This document shows positions 24,040 through 31,470 of a stretch of 64,000 nucleotides of DNA, in pieces (position 1 is the stretch's first letter; every line of letters starts with the position of its first letter). The notes beneath the pieces are model-generated. The model did not search any database, was not told the DNA's origin, and was given only the letters and a program-made list of their open reading frames with translations. The stretch spans positions 1 through 64,000 of the forward strand of contig JANNPZ010000045.1 in assembly GCA_031400505.1 (NCBI GenBank), read 5' to 3'. A program made the position numbers and the translations under genes. Origin of the DNA: JAIYDJ01 sp031400505. GTDB taxonomy: Bacteria > Pseudomonadota > Alphaproteobacteria > Rhodobacterales > Rhodobacteraceae.

Positions 24040-25384
24040 CGGCGGGCCGCGCCGCCACCCCATGGGCGGTCTTTTTCCACGCTGACGGGCACCGCACGAG
24101 GTCGGCCAGCGCCATCACCAGCGCGGCGACGTGCAGCGCCGAGTAGGCTGGCAGGAGGAACACCGTCAGGGCGTTGCGGGTCGTCGCCCACGTCAGGGCC
24201 ACGGAGGCGGCGTAGCCCAGCAGTAGCAACGCCCCCAGCGGCCCGGACAGGTCCCCCCGGGCGGCAAGCGTCAGGCCGACCGGGTGCGCCGCAACGCACA
24301 GTGTCGCGGCTGGCAGTTGGGCTAGGACCGCGAGGGAGCCCGCCGGGCCTAGGTCGCGCCACGTCTGGCGGGGGCGGCGAAGGTGGACCACCGCCGTCAC
24401 CACGTGCCCTGCGATCCAGCGCCGCCGCTGCCAGAGCCACGCACGCACGGTCGTAGGGGCCTCCTCCCAAGTCACCGACGCGACGGTGCGGCTGCGCCAG
24501 CCCGCCCTAGCCAAGCGCACCCCGGCGTCGGCGTCTTCCGTCACGTTGCTTGCGTCATAGGCACCGACGTCCAGCAGCGCCCGGGTGCGGATGAACTGCG
24601 ACGTGCCGCCCAAGAGGAACGGCAGGCCGAGGCGCGACAGGGCGGGCAGGACCGCGCCGAACAGCGTCATGTATTCGGCGTTCCACATGCGGGTGACGAA
24701 CGGGGCACCCGGCTCGGCGTGGTCGCAGGCCAGCGCGCACTGGACCACCGCAAGGCGGGGGTCGGCCATGAGCGCCGCAGTGGCCCGGCGGGCTTGGTCA
24801 GGTTCGGGCCTGTCCTCGCCGTCATAGATCACCACCACCTCGCCGCGCGCATGGGCCAGCCCCACGTTGACCGCCCGGGGCTTGGTCTGGGGCTTGCCAG
24901 CGGGCACGACTACCACCTGCCAGCCCTGCCCACGGGGGACGTGTGCGCCCGCCGCGCCGCGCGTCTCCGCGTCCCCCTCCTCCAGCAGGACGACGAACTG
25001 CACGAGGTGGCGGGGATAGTCGAGTGACCCCATCGCAGCCACGAGGTCGGGCAGCACAGCCGCCTCCCCGTAGAGCGGCAGCAGCATGGTCAGGGTGGGC
25101 AGGTCACGGTCGGCCAGCGGCGGCGGTTCGGCTGGGGGCCGCAGGAACAGGTTGCCCAGAGCGGCCAGCCGCAGCGCCGCCGCCAGCGCGAAGGCGGGCG
25201 CGAGGACGTAGGACGCGGCGGGCACGAAAGCCGCCATGACCAGCGCCAGCGGCAGGCACAGAGCGGCCCAGAGGGGCACCCGCAGGCCCCGGGCGGACAG
25301 GTGGGCCGGGACGCTGGACGCGGCCCATGCGGCGGTGGCGGCTGAGGCCGTGGCCCGGTGGCGGGCGAAGGGGATGACGTTCAT
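23978..25384 (-). CDS. membrane glycosyltransferase, GT2 family
   Basis: A 468-residue processive-type glycosyltransferase. Two N-terminal membrane segments (LWAALCLPLALVMAAFVPAA and the following Ala-rich run) precede the GT-A domain with LPLYGEAAVLPDLVAAM, YDGEDRPEPDQA (DxD), NVTEDADAGVRLARAGWRS and QRRRWIAGH (Q/R-x-x-R-W). At least three further membrane segments follow. It would transfer sugars to a lipid or polymer at the inner membrane. The ATG overlaps the stop of a 36-residue membrane peptide, and its 3' end overlaps the endonuclease gene. On a mobile element it may alter the cell surface; acceptor unknown. Confidence 0.88.
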   Translation of the reverse strand: MNVIPFARHRATASAATAAWAASSVPAHLSARGLRVPLWAALCLPLALVMAAFVPAASYVLAPAFALAAALRLAALGNLFLRPPAEPPPLADRDLPTLTMLLPLYGEAAVLPDLVAAMGSLDYPRHLVQFVVLLEEGDAETRGAAGAHVPRGQGWQVVVVPAGKPQTKPRAVNVGLAHARGEVVVIYDGEDRPEPDQARRATAALMADPRLAVVQCALACDHAEPGAPFVTRMWNAEYMTLFGAVLPALSRLGLPFLLGGTSQFIRTRALLDVGAYDASNVTEDADAGVRLARAGWRSRTVASVTWEEAPTTVRAWLWQRRRWIAGHVVTAVVHLRRPRQTWRDLGPAGSLAVLAQLPAATLCVAAHPVGLTLAARGDLSGPLGALLLLGYAASVALTWATTRNALTVFLLPAYSALHVAALVMALADLVRCPSAWKKTAHGVAARPAVIHPAQTCRQSAASPSSGVS

Positions 25385-25491
25385 GCCAGCGCCCAGACGA
25401 CAGCCGCCCAGAAGGTGACGGTGCCCACGATCAGGGTCAGGAATGCGGCGCGTGTGGCGTTGGGACAGTGGGGGACGGGGTGTGTGTTCAC
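25381..25491 (-). CDS. 36-residue single-span membrane peptide coupled to the glycosyltransferase
   Basis: A tiny ORF starting at GTG 25491, eight bases after a GGAG site. Residues 15-36 form one hydrophobic helix (AAFLTLIVGTVTFWAAVVWA). Its stop shares bases with the glycosyltransferase ATG (ATGA at 25381-25384), implying translational coupling. A longer reading from ATG 25596 is possible but adds a Pro/Arg-rich segment without a ribosome site. It may be a partner subunit or merely a coupling leader. Confidence 0.55.
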   Translation of the reverse strand: MNTHPVPHCPNATRAAFLTLIVGTVTFWAAVVWALA

Positions 25492-25925
25492 TGTTTGTTC
25501 TCCATTTCTGTCCCCCGGCTTATCTGGCGGGGATGGAGTCCGTCTAGCTTTATCCCCGCCACGAGGGCGGAAATATCTGCATGGATTCAGGCACATGGCG
25601 GTGCTTGACGCGCGCGGACGTGGGTACGGCAGCCGTCAAACAGGCTTGATGGCGGCGGGGGCTTGACAAATTGGCGCGGGTGTGGGCTGGGCTGCCCGGC
25701 TCGGGCGCACGTTCGAGTCAAACGCAAAGCCGTTGACAGGCGGCGGGGCCTCGCCGATGTTCGCGTCAGGTGGGCTTAGAGGAGAGAGCCCGGAACCGCC
25801 GTCCCAGTTTCCAGCGGTGGGCCGACAAGACCAAGTGCAACCCGGTTGCGCTGTCTGTCGGCTGTATGGAAGCCCGCGTGGCCCGTCTCCGACCGTCAGC
25901 GCTCCAAAATGATGGAGACTGACCA
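25492..25925. other. gap between the glycosyltransferase operon and the next gene
   Basis: A 434-bp region that must hold divergent promoters (leftward for the glycosyltransferase pair, rightward for the 90-residue ORF). One TTGACA (25663-25668) is present without a clear -10. Nothing else recognised. Confidence 0.4.
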
Positions 25926-26198
25926 ATGGCCTACACCAATGTCGAAACGCTGGCTGACGCTCTGGCCGCGCTGAACAGCGCGCGTCAGGCGTTCCGGCGC
26001 GAATTCTGCTACATCGTGCATGCAGGGAACCGGGTCTTTACCGGCAGCAGCAAAAAAAGCATCGGGGAGATCAACAGCGCTATGACCGTTGTTCATCGCG
26101 CCCAGCAAACGGTGAACAATGCACTGGAAGCCGACCCTGCCTTGCGTCTTTCCAAAGACCGTGAAGACCGCTGGATCATCATCCGCACGGTCGCCTGA
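25926..26198 (+). CDS. hypothetical 90-residue protein, mobile element
   Basis: A small soluble, helical, basic-acidic mixed protein (MAYTNVETLADALAALNSAR ... DREDRWIIIRTVA). GGAG precedes the ATG by seven bases. It is the only rightward gene in this part of the element and overlaps nothing, so it has its own promoter. No family recognised. Confidence 0.6.
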   Translation: MAYTNVETLADALAALNSARQAFRREFCYIVHAGNRVFTGSSKKSIGEINSAMTVVHRAQQTVNNALEADPALRLSKDREDRWIIIRTVA

Positions 26199-26236
26199 CC
26201 CAATGCGCCGCCCGGCTGACCCCCGGGCGGCGTCAC

Positions 26237-26959
26237 TCAATGGAACACCGACAGCGACAGCCGGGGCGGTGGCCGGTATGCCCAGACGGTCGCACCAGAA
26301 ACTCTCATGATCGGTGGGACTTTGAACGGCGCCAGCGCCTTCCGCGCGCGGCGCTTGCGGTTGTTCGTTTCGCGCGCCCGGTCGAGGCAAGCCTTCCCCT
26401 CTGGTGTGGCGCAGCGCAATTTCAGTGCTGCACGGTTCTTCTCAAGGGCTTCAGGTGTCTTGCTGGCAGCGCTGGCCCGTTTCCGCTGCGCAATGCCGTC
26501 GGGCGTGTTTGCGAGTGCAGTACTGGCAGCACGAGCGCGGACAAGCTGATCACGGCGCTTTGGCGTTTGGGCCAGGGCTTTGCTGGCAGCCTTGTTCTTG
26601 GCCAACCAGTCGGGATCAGCGGCCATCCTCAGCGCATCCGCGCTGGTCAGACCCGTCCCGCCTTCACGCACGTTCATGCAGTGATCGGACCAAAGGTTCC
26701 GCACCAGACATATCGCGCGGCGCTCCGCTGCGTCTAGGGTGGCGCGCGGGGTGCCTTCGGCGAACCGCCTCAGGATGACCCATCGGAGGGCCGGGCCGTG
26801 CTTCCGCGCCACGTTCCCCCACGGTTTGCCGCTGCCCAGATAGCCATCGGGGAGTGGCCCTGTCCCGCGACGGGGAAAGCTGGCATGGTCGCAAAAGTGT
26901 CGCCCAGCGTAGGCCCGGCCAGACGGCGAGACAAAGAGGTAGATGACGGCGTGCTGCAT
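26237..26959 (-). CDS. GIY-YIG family endonuclease with C-terminal NUMOD-like repeats
   Basis: A 240-residue protein. The N-terminal ~95 residues have the GIY-YIG layout: AVIYLFVSPSGRAYAGRHFC (first strand with a Y/I-Y pair, then the second Tyr-Ala-Gly strand), catalytic-type Arg downstream, the acidic AERRAI helix and the closing NVREGG. The C-terminal half is Ala/Lys/Arg-rich with four imperfect units carrying ALAQTPK, ALANTPD, SKTPE and CATPE, like the DNA-binding repeats of phage homing nucleases. No intron or intein was found beside it. It may be a free-standing nuclease. Confidence 0.65.
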   Translation of the reverse strand: MQHAVIYLFVSPSGRAYAGRHFCDHASFPRRGTGPLPDGYLGSGKPWGNVARKHGPALRWVILRRFAEGTPRATLDAAERRAICLVRNLWSDHCMNVREGGTGLTSADALRMAADPDWLAKNKAASKALAQTPKRRDQLVRARAASTALANTPDGIAQRKRASAASKTPEALEKNRAALKLRCATPEGKACLDRARETNNRKRRARKALAPFKVPPIMRVSGATVWAYRPPPRLSLSVFH

Positions 26960-27010
26960 GGAAGGAGGATACCGCGCCCGGGCTGGCCGGGCGCTGGCGG
27001 GGCGTTGCGC

Positions 27011-27373
27011 CTAGTGGACCTTCGCTTGGTCGCGCTGGGTCATCCGCACCGCCGTAGCGTAGAAACCGTAGGCCGCGAGGGCGCGGCGGCTGAACCGGGT
27101 GCTGTTCAGGCGGTTGACGAGGTCGGGATAACGGCGGCTGTCGCAGTAGTAGTGGCTGTTGCCCCGGCGCACGGCCAAGATGCCGCAGAGCCCGGCCAGC
27201 GTCTGTAGGTCCACCCCATAGCACTTGGCGAAGCGGTGGACCGCCGCCGGGGTGGGCCAGCCATCGGGCTCGTTCTCCGCCGCCCACACAAGCAGTGCCT
27301 CGTGCGCAAGGCGGGTGTTGGTGTCGAACAGAATATCATAGCCCTCCATCAACTCCTGTGAGTGGATCATCAC
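27011..27373 (-). CDS. hypothetical 120-residue protein, mobile element
   Basis: Soluble protein with aromatic-rich central part (WAAENEPDGWPTPAAVHRFA, GNSHYYCDSRRYPDLVN). Its ATG overlaps the stop of the preceding 87-residue ORF by four bases (ATGA), so both belong to the long leftward operon that starts upstream at about 29628 or beyond. The fold looks like a small helical DNA-binding or regulatory protein but no motif is decisive. Confidence 0.6.
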   Translation of the reverse strand: MMIHSQELMEGYDILFDTNTRLAHEALLVWAAENEPDGWPTPAAVHRFAKCYGVDLQTLAGLCGILAVRRGNSHYYCDSRRYPDLVNRLNSTRFSRRALAAYGFYATAVRMTQRDQAKVH

Positions 27374-27633
27374 CGCCCCCGCCGGGGGCCGGAGTAGGCC
27401 GCGCCCACCACGTTGCCCTCGATCAGGCAGTTGACGAACCCGCCCGCCGCCGCCGCCGCCACCTGCACCACGGTGTAGCTGTTGAACGGGCCGTTCAGGT
27501 CCGGGCAGAGCGCGTTGGCGGCGGTGATCGCGGCGGCGGGGTTGGCGGCGTCGATCAGCGCGCCGTGCAGCCCGGCGGGGTTGTGAAGGTCGTCGCGCCC
27601 GTTGGGCGTGTGGATCAGGTAGAGGATTGCCAT
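27370..27633 (-). CDS. hypothetical 87-residue protein, mobile element
   Basis: Small Ala/Asn-rich protein (MAILYLIHTPNGRDDLHNPA ... YSGPRRGR) without signal peptide or membrane helix. The spacing to the preceding gene is three bases and it overlaps the next by four, a phage-like gene packing. No family recognised. Confidence 0.6.
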   Translation of the reverse strand: MAILYLIHTPNGRDDLHNPAGLHGALIDAANPAAAITAANALCPDLNGPFNSYTVVQVAAAAAGGFVNCLIEGNVVGAAYSGPRRGR

Positions 27634-27636
27634 GGG

Positions 27637-28377
27637 TCAGGTTTCCTTCTGGTTGCGGTCGCGAAGGGCGAGCTTCACCTTGTCGATGGGGTTTGACTTG
27701 TTGTTCTGGAAGGCGCGGTTGGCGACCAGCGCCCGCTGGTAGGCGGTGCGGACGGCCTCGACACTTGCCATGACGGCGCGCTGTTCCTCCCCCACCAGTT
27801 TGTCGGCGAGGTCATGGGCGCTGAACGGGCGGGACCGCGCAGGCATGGCGTCCAAGATGCTGACCAGCGCCGCCCCGAGGGTGCGGTTCTTGCTGGCGAC
27901 GGCGAAGGCGGCGAGGTTTGCCAACTCGGTGGGGCCTGCGTTGCTGGCCTGCATCTGGTATGCCGACCGCTCGGGGGTGCCCAGACCCTGCCGCGAAAGC
28001 ACCACCACGGGCGACGCATACAGGGTTGCGGTCAGGGCGAGGCTTTCCGATGCGGCGTTGAGCTCTCGCAGCGTGGCCCATCGGGCCTCATCGGAGGCCT
28101 GCGTCACCTCGGCACGGGCCTTCGCGGCGGTCTGGGCTGCGGCCTGCCGCTGGAGGTCGGGCGGGAAGCCCGCAGCCTGCGCAGACTTGGCCGCATCCGC
28201 AGCGCGGGCGGCGATGCCTGCCTCAAGCGAGGCGATGGTCTGGCCCAGCTTCTCCGCCCGGCGGGCGGCATACTCGGCAAGGTTCACGAGCTCACCCGTG
28301 TCCAGCAGCCTGCCGCTGATCTGGGCAATCGGGACGATGGGGATTTCATTCAGGGGGATTTGGGCCGGTTCAGCCAT
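27637..28377 (-). CDS. hypothetical 246-residue helical protein, mobile element
   Basis: Start ATG 28377 with GGAG seven bases upstream; a 21-residue longer reading lacks a site. The sequence is strongly Ala-rich and alpha-helical with likely coiled coil (AARRAEKLGQTIASLEAGI, RQAAAQTAAKARAEVTQASD), then a basic tail (NKSNPIDKVKLALRDRNQKE). It precedes two small ORFs on the same strand. It could be structural or regulatory in a phage-like setting, but I do not recognise it. Confidence 0.6.
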   Translation of the reverse strand: MAEPAQIPLNEIPIVPIAQISGRLLDTGELVNLAEYAARRAEKLGQTIASLEAGIAARAADAAKSAQAAGFPPDLQRQAAAQTAAKARAEVTQASDEARWATLRELNAASESLALTATLYASPVVVLSRQGLGTPERSAYQMQASNAGPTELANLAAFAVASKNRTLGAALVSILDAMPARSRPFSAHDLADKLVGEEQRAVMASVEAVRTAYQRALVANRAFQNNKSNPIDKVKLALRDRNQKET

Positions 28378-28569
28378 GGGCAAACTCCGTTTGCTGGGCC
28401 GCGCCATTGCTGCCCTCATGCCCAGAAGTATACCCGCCAAGGTTGTGCGGCCCTAGCGCCGCGCGTTGAGTTTGCCCGCAGGGGCGCGAAATCTGCCGCT
28501 GGAGGGGCCTGTCGGTTTTCGGCCACCCTGCCCTACACGGCGGGGGCGGGAAGGGCGCTGGCGGGCAGC

Positions 28570-28854
28570 CTACGCCCACCACGCCGTAAGCGGGTCGCCG
28601 GGGTCGGTTGGCCGGGCCTTCTTCACCCGCGCCGACCGCGTCGGCATGTGCGCCTCGGGCTCCTCGGCGGTCAGTCCCAGGCACATGCCGATGACCATCT
28701 CGGGGGCGCAGGTGACGAGGGCTATGACCGGGCCGGGCTGACGTTGCGTGCCCGGCAGCTTCGGGTGACAGGCCGGGTCCACGCGGGCGGCGTAGCCCAT
28801 GCGGGCCAGCAGCCCCGCCACGTTCTCCCACGCCTCAATCCGGGTTTCGGCCAT
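28570..28854 (-). CDS. hypothetical 94-residue protein, mobile element
   Basis: Soluble protein (MAETRIEAWENVAGLLARMG ... PGDPLTAWWA); central VIALVTCAPEMVIGMCLGL may form a buried strand/helix pair. AGGGAGG lies five bases before the ATG, and the gene overlaps the end of the small lipoprotein ORF by 20 bp in another frame, an Rz/Rz1-like kind of packing although the reading order differs. Function unknown. Confidence 0.55.
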   Translation of the reverse strand: MAETRIEAWENVAGLLARMGYAARVDPACHPKLPGTQRQPGPVIALVTCAPEMVIGMCLGLTAEEPEAHMPTRSARVKKARPTDPGDPLTAWWA

Positions 28855-29011
28855 GCCGGACCTCCCTGCAGAGCGTGTCAGCCTCGCACGGGTCGGCGGC
28901 GCGCAGGGCGTGCAGCATCGCCAGCCCCCGCGCCTCGGTCGGGCTGATGGTGGTGGGTGGCAGGGCGCAGGCGGCGGTGCCCAAGAGGAGGAGCAGGATC
29001 ACGGCGCGCAC
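28835..29011 (-). CDS. 58-residue putative lipoprotein
   Basis: GTG 29011 with GGAG seven bases upstream; stop TGA at 28837-28835. The protein opens with VRAVILLLLLGTAACALPPT, a short hydrophobic stretch ending in an imperfect lipobox (TAAC), then a polar stretch with two Cys (DPCEADTLC). Size and layout resemble phage Rz1-type spanin lipoproteins, but no Rz partner is evident. Three bases separate it from the terminase-like gene upstream. Confidence 0.5.
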   Translation of the reverse strand: MRAVILLLLLGTAACALPPTTISPTEARGLAMLHALRAADPCEADTLCREVRHGRNPD

Positions 29012-29013
29012 GG

Positions 29014-29628
29014 TCAGTCTCCGCGCCGCGTGCGCGGACCGGGGAAAGCCGCGATGGTGGTGCCCGTGGGGGTGGGCCGGGGGGGCTCTGGTTCGGGCTC
29101 ATGGCTGATGGCGGGCTGATGGCTGATGGTGGGCGGCAGGGGGGCATGGCCGGGGTAAAGCGCGGGTGCTGGCGCGCTGGGCGACACGTCGATCAGGTCC
29201 CCGTCTGCCGCCTTCATGGCGAGGTATTCGGCAACGGTCATCTCTGCCGGGACGACAAGCACCCCGCCGTGGTCCACGGTCACGTCAACCTGCGTCCCCT
29301 CCTTGTAACCAAAGCGGGTCTTGAGCAGGAACATGGCCGGGACGAACTGGCCCGCCCGCGCCTGCTGGACGAGAAGGTTGACCAGCTCGTCGTGCAGCAC
29401 CCCCCGCCCACGGTCAAGCGCGGCCTGCACCTCGGGCTGGCGGCGGCGGCACTGTTCCAGCGTGTCGTGGCTCATCCGCAGGGCCTTGGCGATGGTGTCC
29501 AGGACGACACCCCGCGCGGCCATTTCCTCGACGATCTTGAGGCCCCGCGCCCCGATGACGAGGTGGGGGCGACCCTGCCCCGCCTTGCGGGGGACGGTGT
29601 AGGTGACGGGCGTGTCGTCAGTGGGCAC
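29014..29628 (-). CDS. terminase small subunit-like DNA-binding protein
   Basis: A 204-residue protein. The N-terminal part has a helix-turn-helix typical of small terminase subunits (GVVLDTIAKALRMSHDTLEQ, then QPEVQAALDRGR) and continues with LVQQARAGQFVPAMFLLKTR followed by FGYKEG, a run often seen in phage terminase-small-subunit and HTH proteins. The C-terminal third is Pro-rich and disordered. Small terminases recognise packaging sites; satellites often encode their own to redirect a helper phage. It overlaps the end of the recombinase gene by 11 bp. No large terminase subunit is present. Confidence 0.5.
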   Translation of the reverse strand: MPTDDTPVTYTVPRKAGQGRPHLVIGARGLKIVEEMAARGVVLDTIAKALRMSHDTLEQCRRRQPEVQAALDRGRGVLHDELVNLLVQQARAGQFVPAMFLLKTRFGYKEGTQVDVTVDHGGVLVVPAEMTVAEYLAMKAADGDLIDVSPSAPAPALYPGHAPLPPTISHQPAISHEPEPEPPRPTPTGTTIAAFPGPRTRRGD

Positions 29629-30226
29629 GGGCGCGTTCCTCCTTCATCTGGTCGGCCACGCGCTGGACGGTGGACTTGCCGACCCTGAGCTCACGGGCGA
29701 TCGTGTTGATGCCGACGCCCTGTTCGCGCAGGCTGCGGATCGCGTCGAGCATGCCGTCGCCGGTCGGGGGCCTGCCCAAGCGAACCCCCTTGGCGCGGGC
29801 GGTGGCGAGTCCCGCCATGGTGCGCTCTATGATGAGGTCGCGTTCTAGTGCGGCGAACACACTGGCGATGCCCAGCATGGCGCGGCCTGCCGGAGTGCTG
29901 GTGTCCATCGACTCGCGGTCAAGGTAGAGGTCCACCCCGATCTGGCGCACCTCCTCGAACAGGGCTGCCAGACCGCTCAGGCTGCGCCCGAGGCGAGACA
30001 CGTCGACGGCGGCGATGGTGTCAAATCGCCTCCGCCGGGCGTCTGCCATCAGCTTGTCGAACACGGGCCGGACCTTGGCCGCGCCGCTGACGGTTTCCAC
30101 GTACTCGCCCACGACAGTCCAGCCGCGCAGCGCGGCGACCTCTTGCAGGCGGCGCAACTGGTTTTCTGTGTGCTGGGCGTTGGTGCTGACCCTCGCATAC
30201 AGGGCCACGCGGTTGGGGGTGGTCAT
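29618..30226 (-). CDS. serine recombinase (resolvase/invertase family)
   Basis: A 202-residue resolvase-size enzyme. The catalytic Ser is in VALYARVSTNAQ, and the conserved R-rich core DVSRLGRSLSGLA and E-helix AALERDLIIERTMAGLATAR follow. The C-terminal HTH reads LREQGVGINTIARELRVGKS. Complete. In this element the integrase is the separate tyrosine recombinase, so this enzyme probably resolves multimers or inverts a segment. No paired resolution site was spotted nearby. Confidence 0.92.
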   Translation of the reverse strand: MTTPNRVALYARVSTNAQHTENQLRRLQEVAALRGWTVVGEYVETVSGAAKVRPVFDKLMADARRRRFDTIAAVDVSRLGRSLSGLAALFEEVRQIGVDLYLDRESMDTSTPAGRAMLGIASVFAALERDLIIERTMAGLATARAKGVRLGRPPTGDGMLDAIRSLREQGVGINTIARELRVGKSTVQRVADQMKEERARAH

Positions 30227-30408
30227 GTCATCCTCCCTTTCTGATGCAACCTAGAGTTGTGTTTGTGGGGAGAACATAACTGGAACACGCGCCCCGCGCT
30301 AGCCCTGAAAGCGACCGGTTCCGGGGCTGCGCGATTGCTGGAAACGGCCCGCTGAAAACGTGGGAAAATCTGATGGCGCGCCGGACACGTTTTCCGGGCG
30401 GGGATATG

Positions 30409-30954
30409 TCAGTCCTCCGAACCACAGTTGATGCCCATGATGGCTTGGCGAAGCTGGCGGAACTCCTCTGAAAGCTCGTTGCTGATCCGGCGCAGGCCTG
30501 CCGCGAGAGGGTCCGCAGCCTGCCGCAACTGATGGTCCTTGCAGGCAATCTGCACCAAGAGGTCGCGCCTGACATTGAACCGCGCCACCTCCTTCTGCGC
30601 CCATTTGCGGTCCTGCCTCGTGTTGATCACGTTCGCCACGCCGACAAGGGAACCGCCGAACCCGGCCCAGTTGCTGTAAGCAGCCCAAATCCTGTGGACT
30701 GGGGTTGCATCAGTCGGCCATGAGCGGAACTTGATGAAGTCGCTGTAGGCCGCAAACGTGTTTGCGGCCCAAGGCCAACCCGTCCCCTCGTGCAGGATCA
30801 GGGCAGCCTGCGTGAAGGCGATCACCTCCATCGCCGGGGTGTCAGACATGTTGAAGCCGGAATGTCCGCACACCCGGACCCAGTCCGCGAACGTCGTGCC
30901 AGCGCCGTCCAGCAGCGCAATCGGGTCGTCATTGTCTGGGCCTGTCTCGCTCAT
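30409..30954 (-). CDS. hypothetical 181-residue protein, mobile element
   Basis: Starts MSETGPDNDDPIALLDGAG; a central amphipathic/hydrophobic region (WAAYSNWAGFGGSLVGVANV) could be one membrane helix, followed by a charged helical tail (RQDRKWAQKEVARFNVRRDL, LSEEFRQLRQAI). It is separated from the recombinase by about 180 bp. Its start lies about 180 bp left of the iteron array. Possible membrane-associated immunity-type protein, but that is guesswork from layout. Confidence 0.55.
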   Translation of the reverse strand: MSETGPDNDDPIALLDGAGTTFADWVRVCGHSGFNMSDTPAMEVIAFTQAALILHEGTGWPWAANTFAAYSDFIKFRSWPTDATPVHRIWAAYSNWAGFGGSLVGVANVINTRQDRKWAQKEVARFNVRRDLLVQIACKDHQLRQAADPLAAGLRRISNELSEEFRQLRQAIMGINCGSED

Positions 30955-31134
30955 GGTGTCCCCACTGCTGCACTGCCCAGAGGATACCGCGCCGCTGGGG
31001 CGGAAGCCTGACCGGACCTTTGCGCAGGTAGAGCTTTCCGTTGGTCCCCTTTAGGCTCCACGCGGAGGACGCAGGGTGGTGACTCCCACCACGCTCGGCC
31101 AACACAATCTGCCCCGTCGCCCAAGAGGCAGGGC

Positions 31135-31466
31135 ACTCGGTGTTCAGCCCCCCATACTCGGTGTTCAGCCCCCCATACTCGGTGTTGTGGCCGAGGAACC
31201 TAACCTACTGTTTCATAATCTTTTCTAGAAATAGAGAGAGAGAAGAACACCGAGAACACCGAGAACACCGAGGCCCGGGAAAACTTCGGGCACCCCGCCT
31301 ACAGCCTGCCCTCTGGGCCGTGCATACCCCGCTCCCCGGGAAAACTTTTTACCCACGGTGTTCTGGGTGTTCTCGGTGTTGTTGGCCAGAAAACCCCATG
31401 GCACCAGACACTTAAACCAACACCGAGTGCTTTCCACACTCGGTGTTGTGAACCGCACTCGGTGTT
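31135..31466. repeat. iteron array, candidate replication origin of the element
   Basis: Twelve copies of the 9-mer CTCGGTGTT lie between the hypothetical gene and the primase stop. Forward copies: 31136, 31157, 31178 (exact 21-bp period), 31354 and 31363 (one mismatch each), 31372, 31439, 31458. Reverse copies: 31246, 31255, 31264 (9-bp tandem) and 31419. The copies at 31418-31429 and 31437-31448 make a perfect 12-bp inverted repeat with a 7-base loop. An AT-rich stretch (about 31196-31244) separates the first two groups, as expected for a melting region. The adjoining prim-pol/helicase makes origin function likely. Confidence 0.8.
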
Positions 31467-31470
31467 CAGG

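Noticed and set aside
31135..31186. Three 21-bp-period direct repeats could suggest a short CRISPR array.
   Set aside because: The repeated unit is the 9-mer plus a nearly constant filler; there are no variable spacers or cas genes, and the same 9-mer recurs in both orientations nearby, so iterons explain it better.
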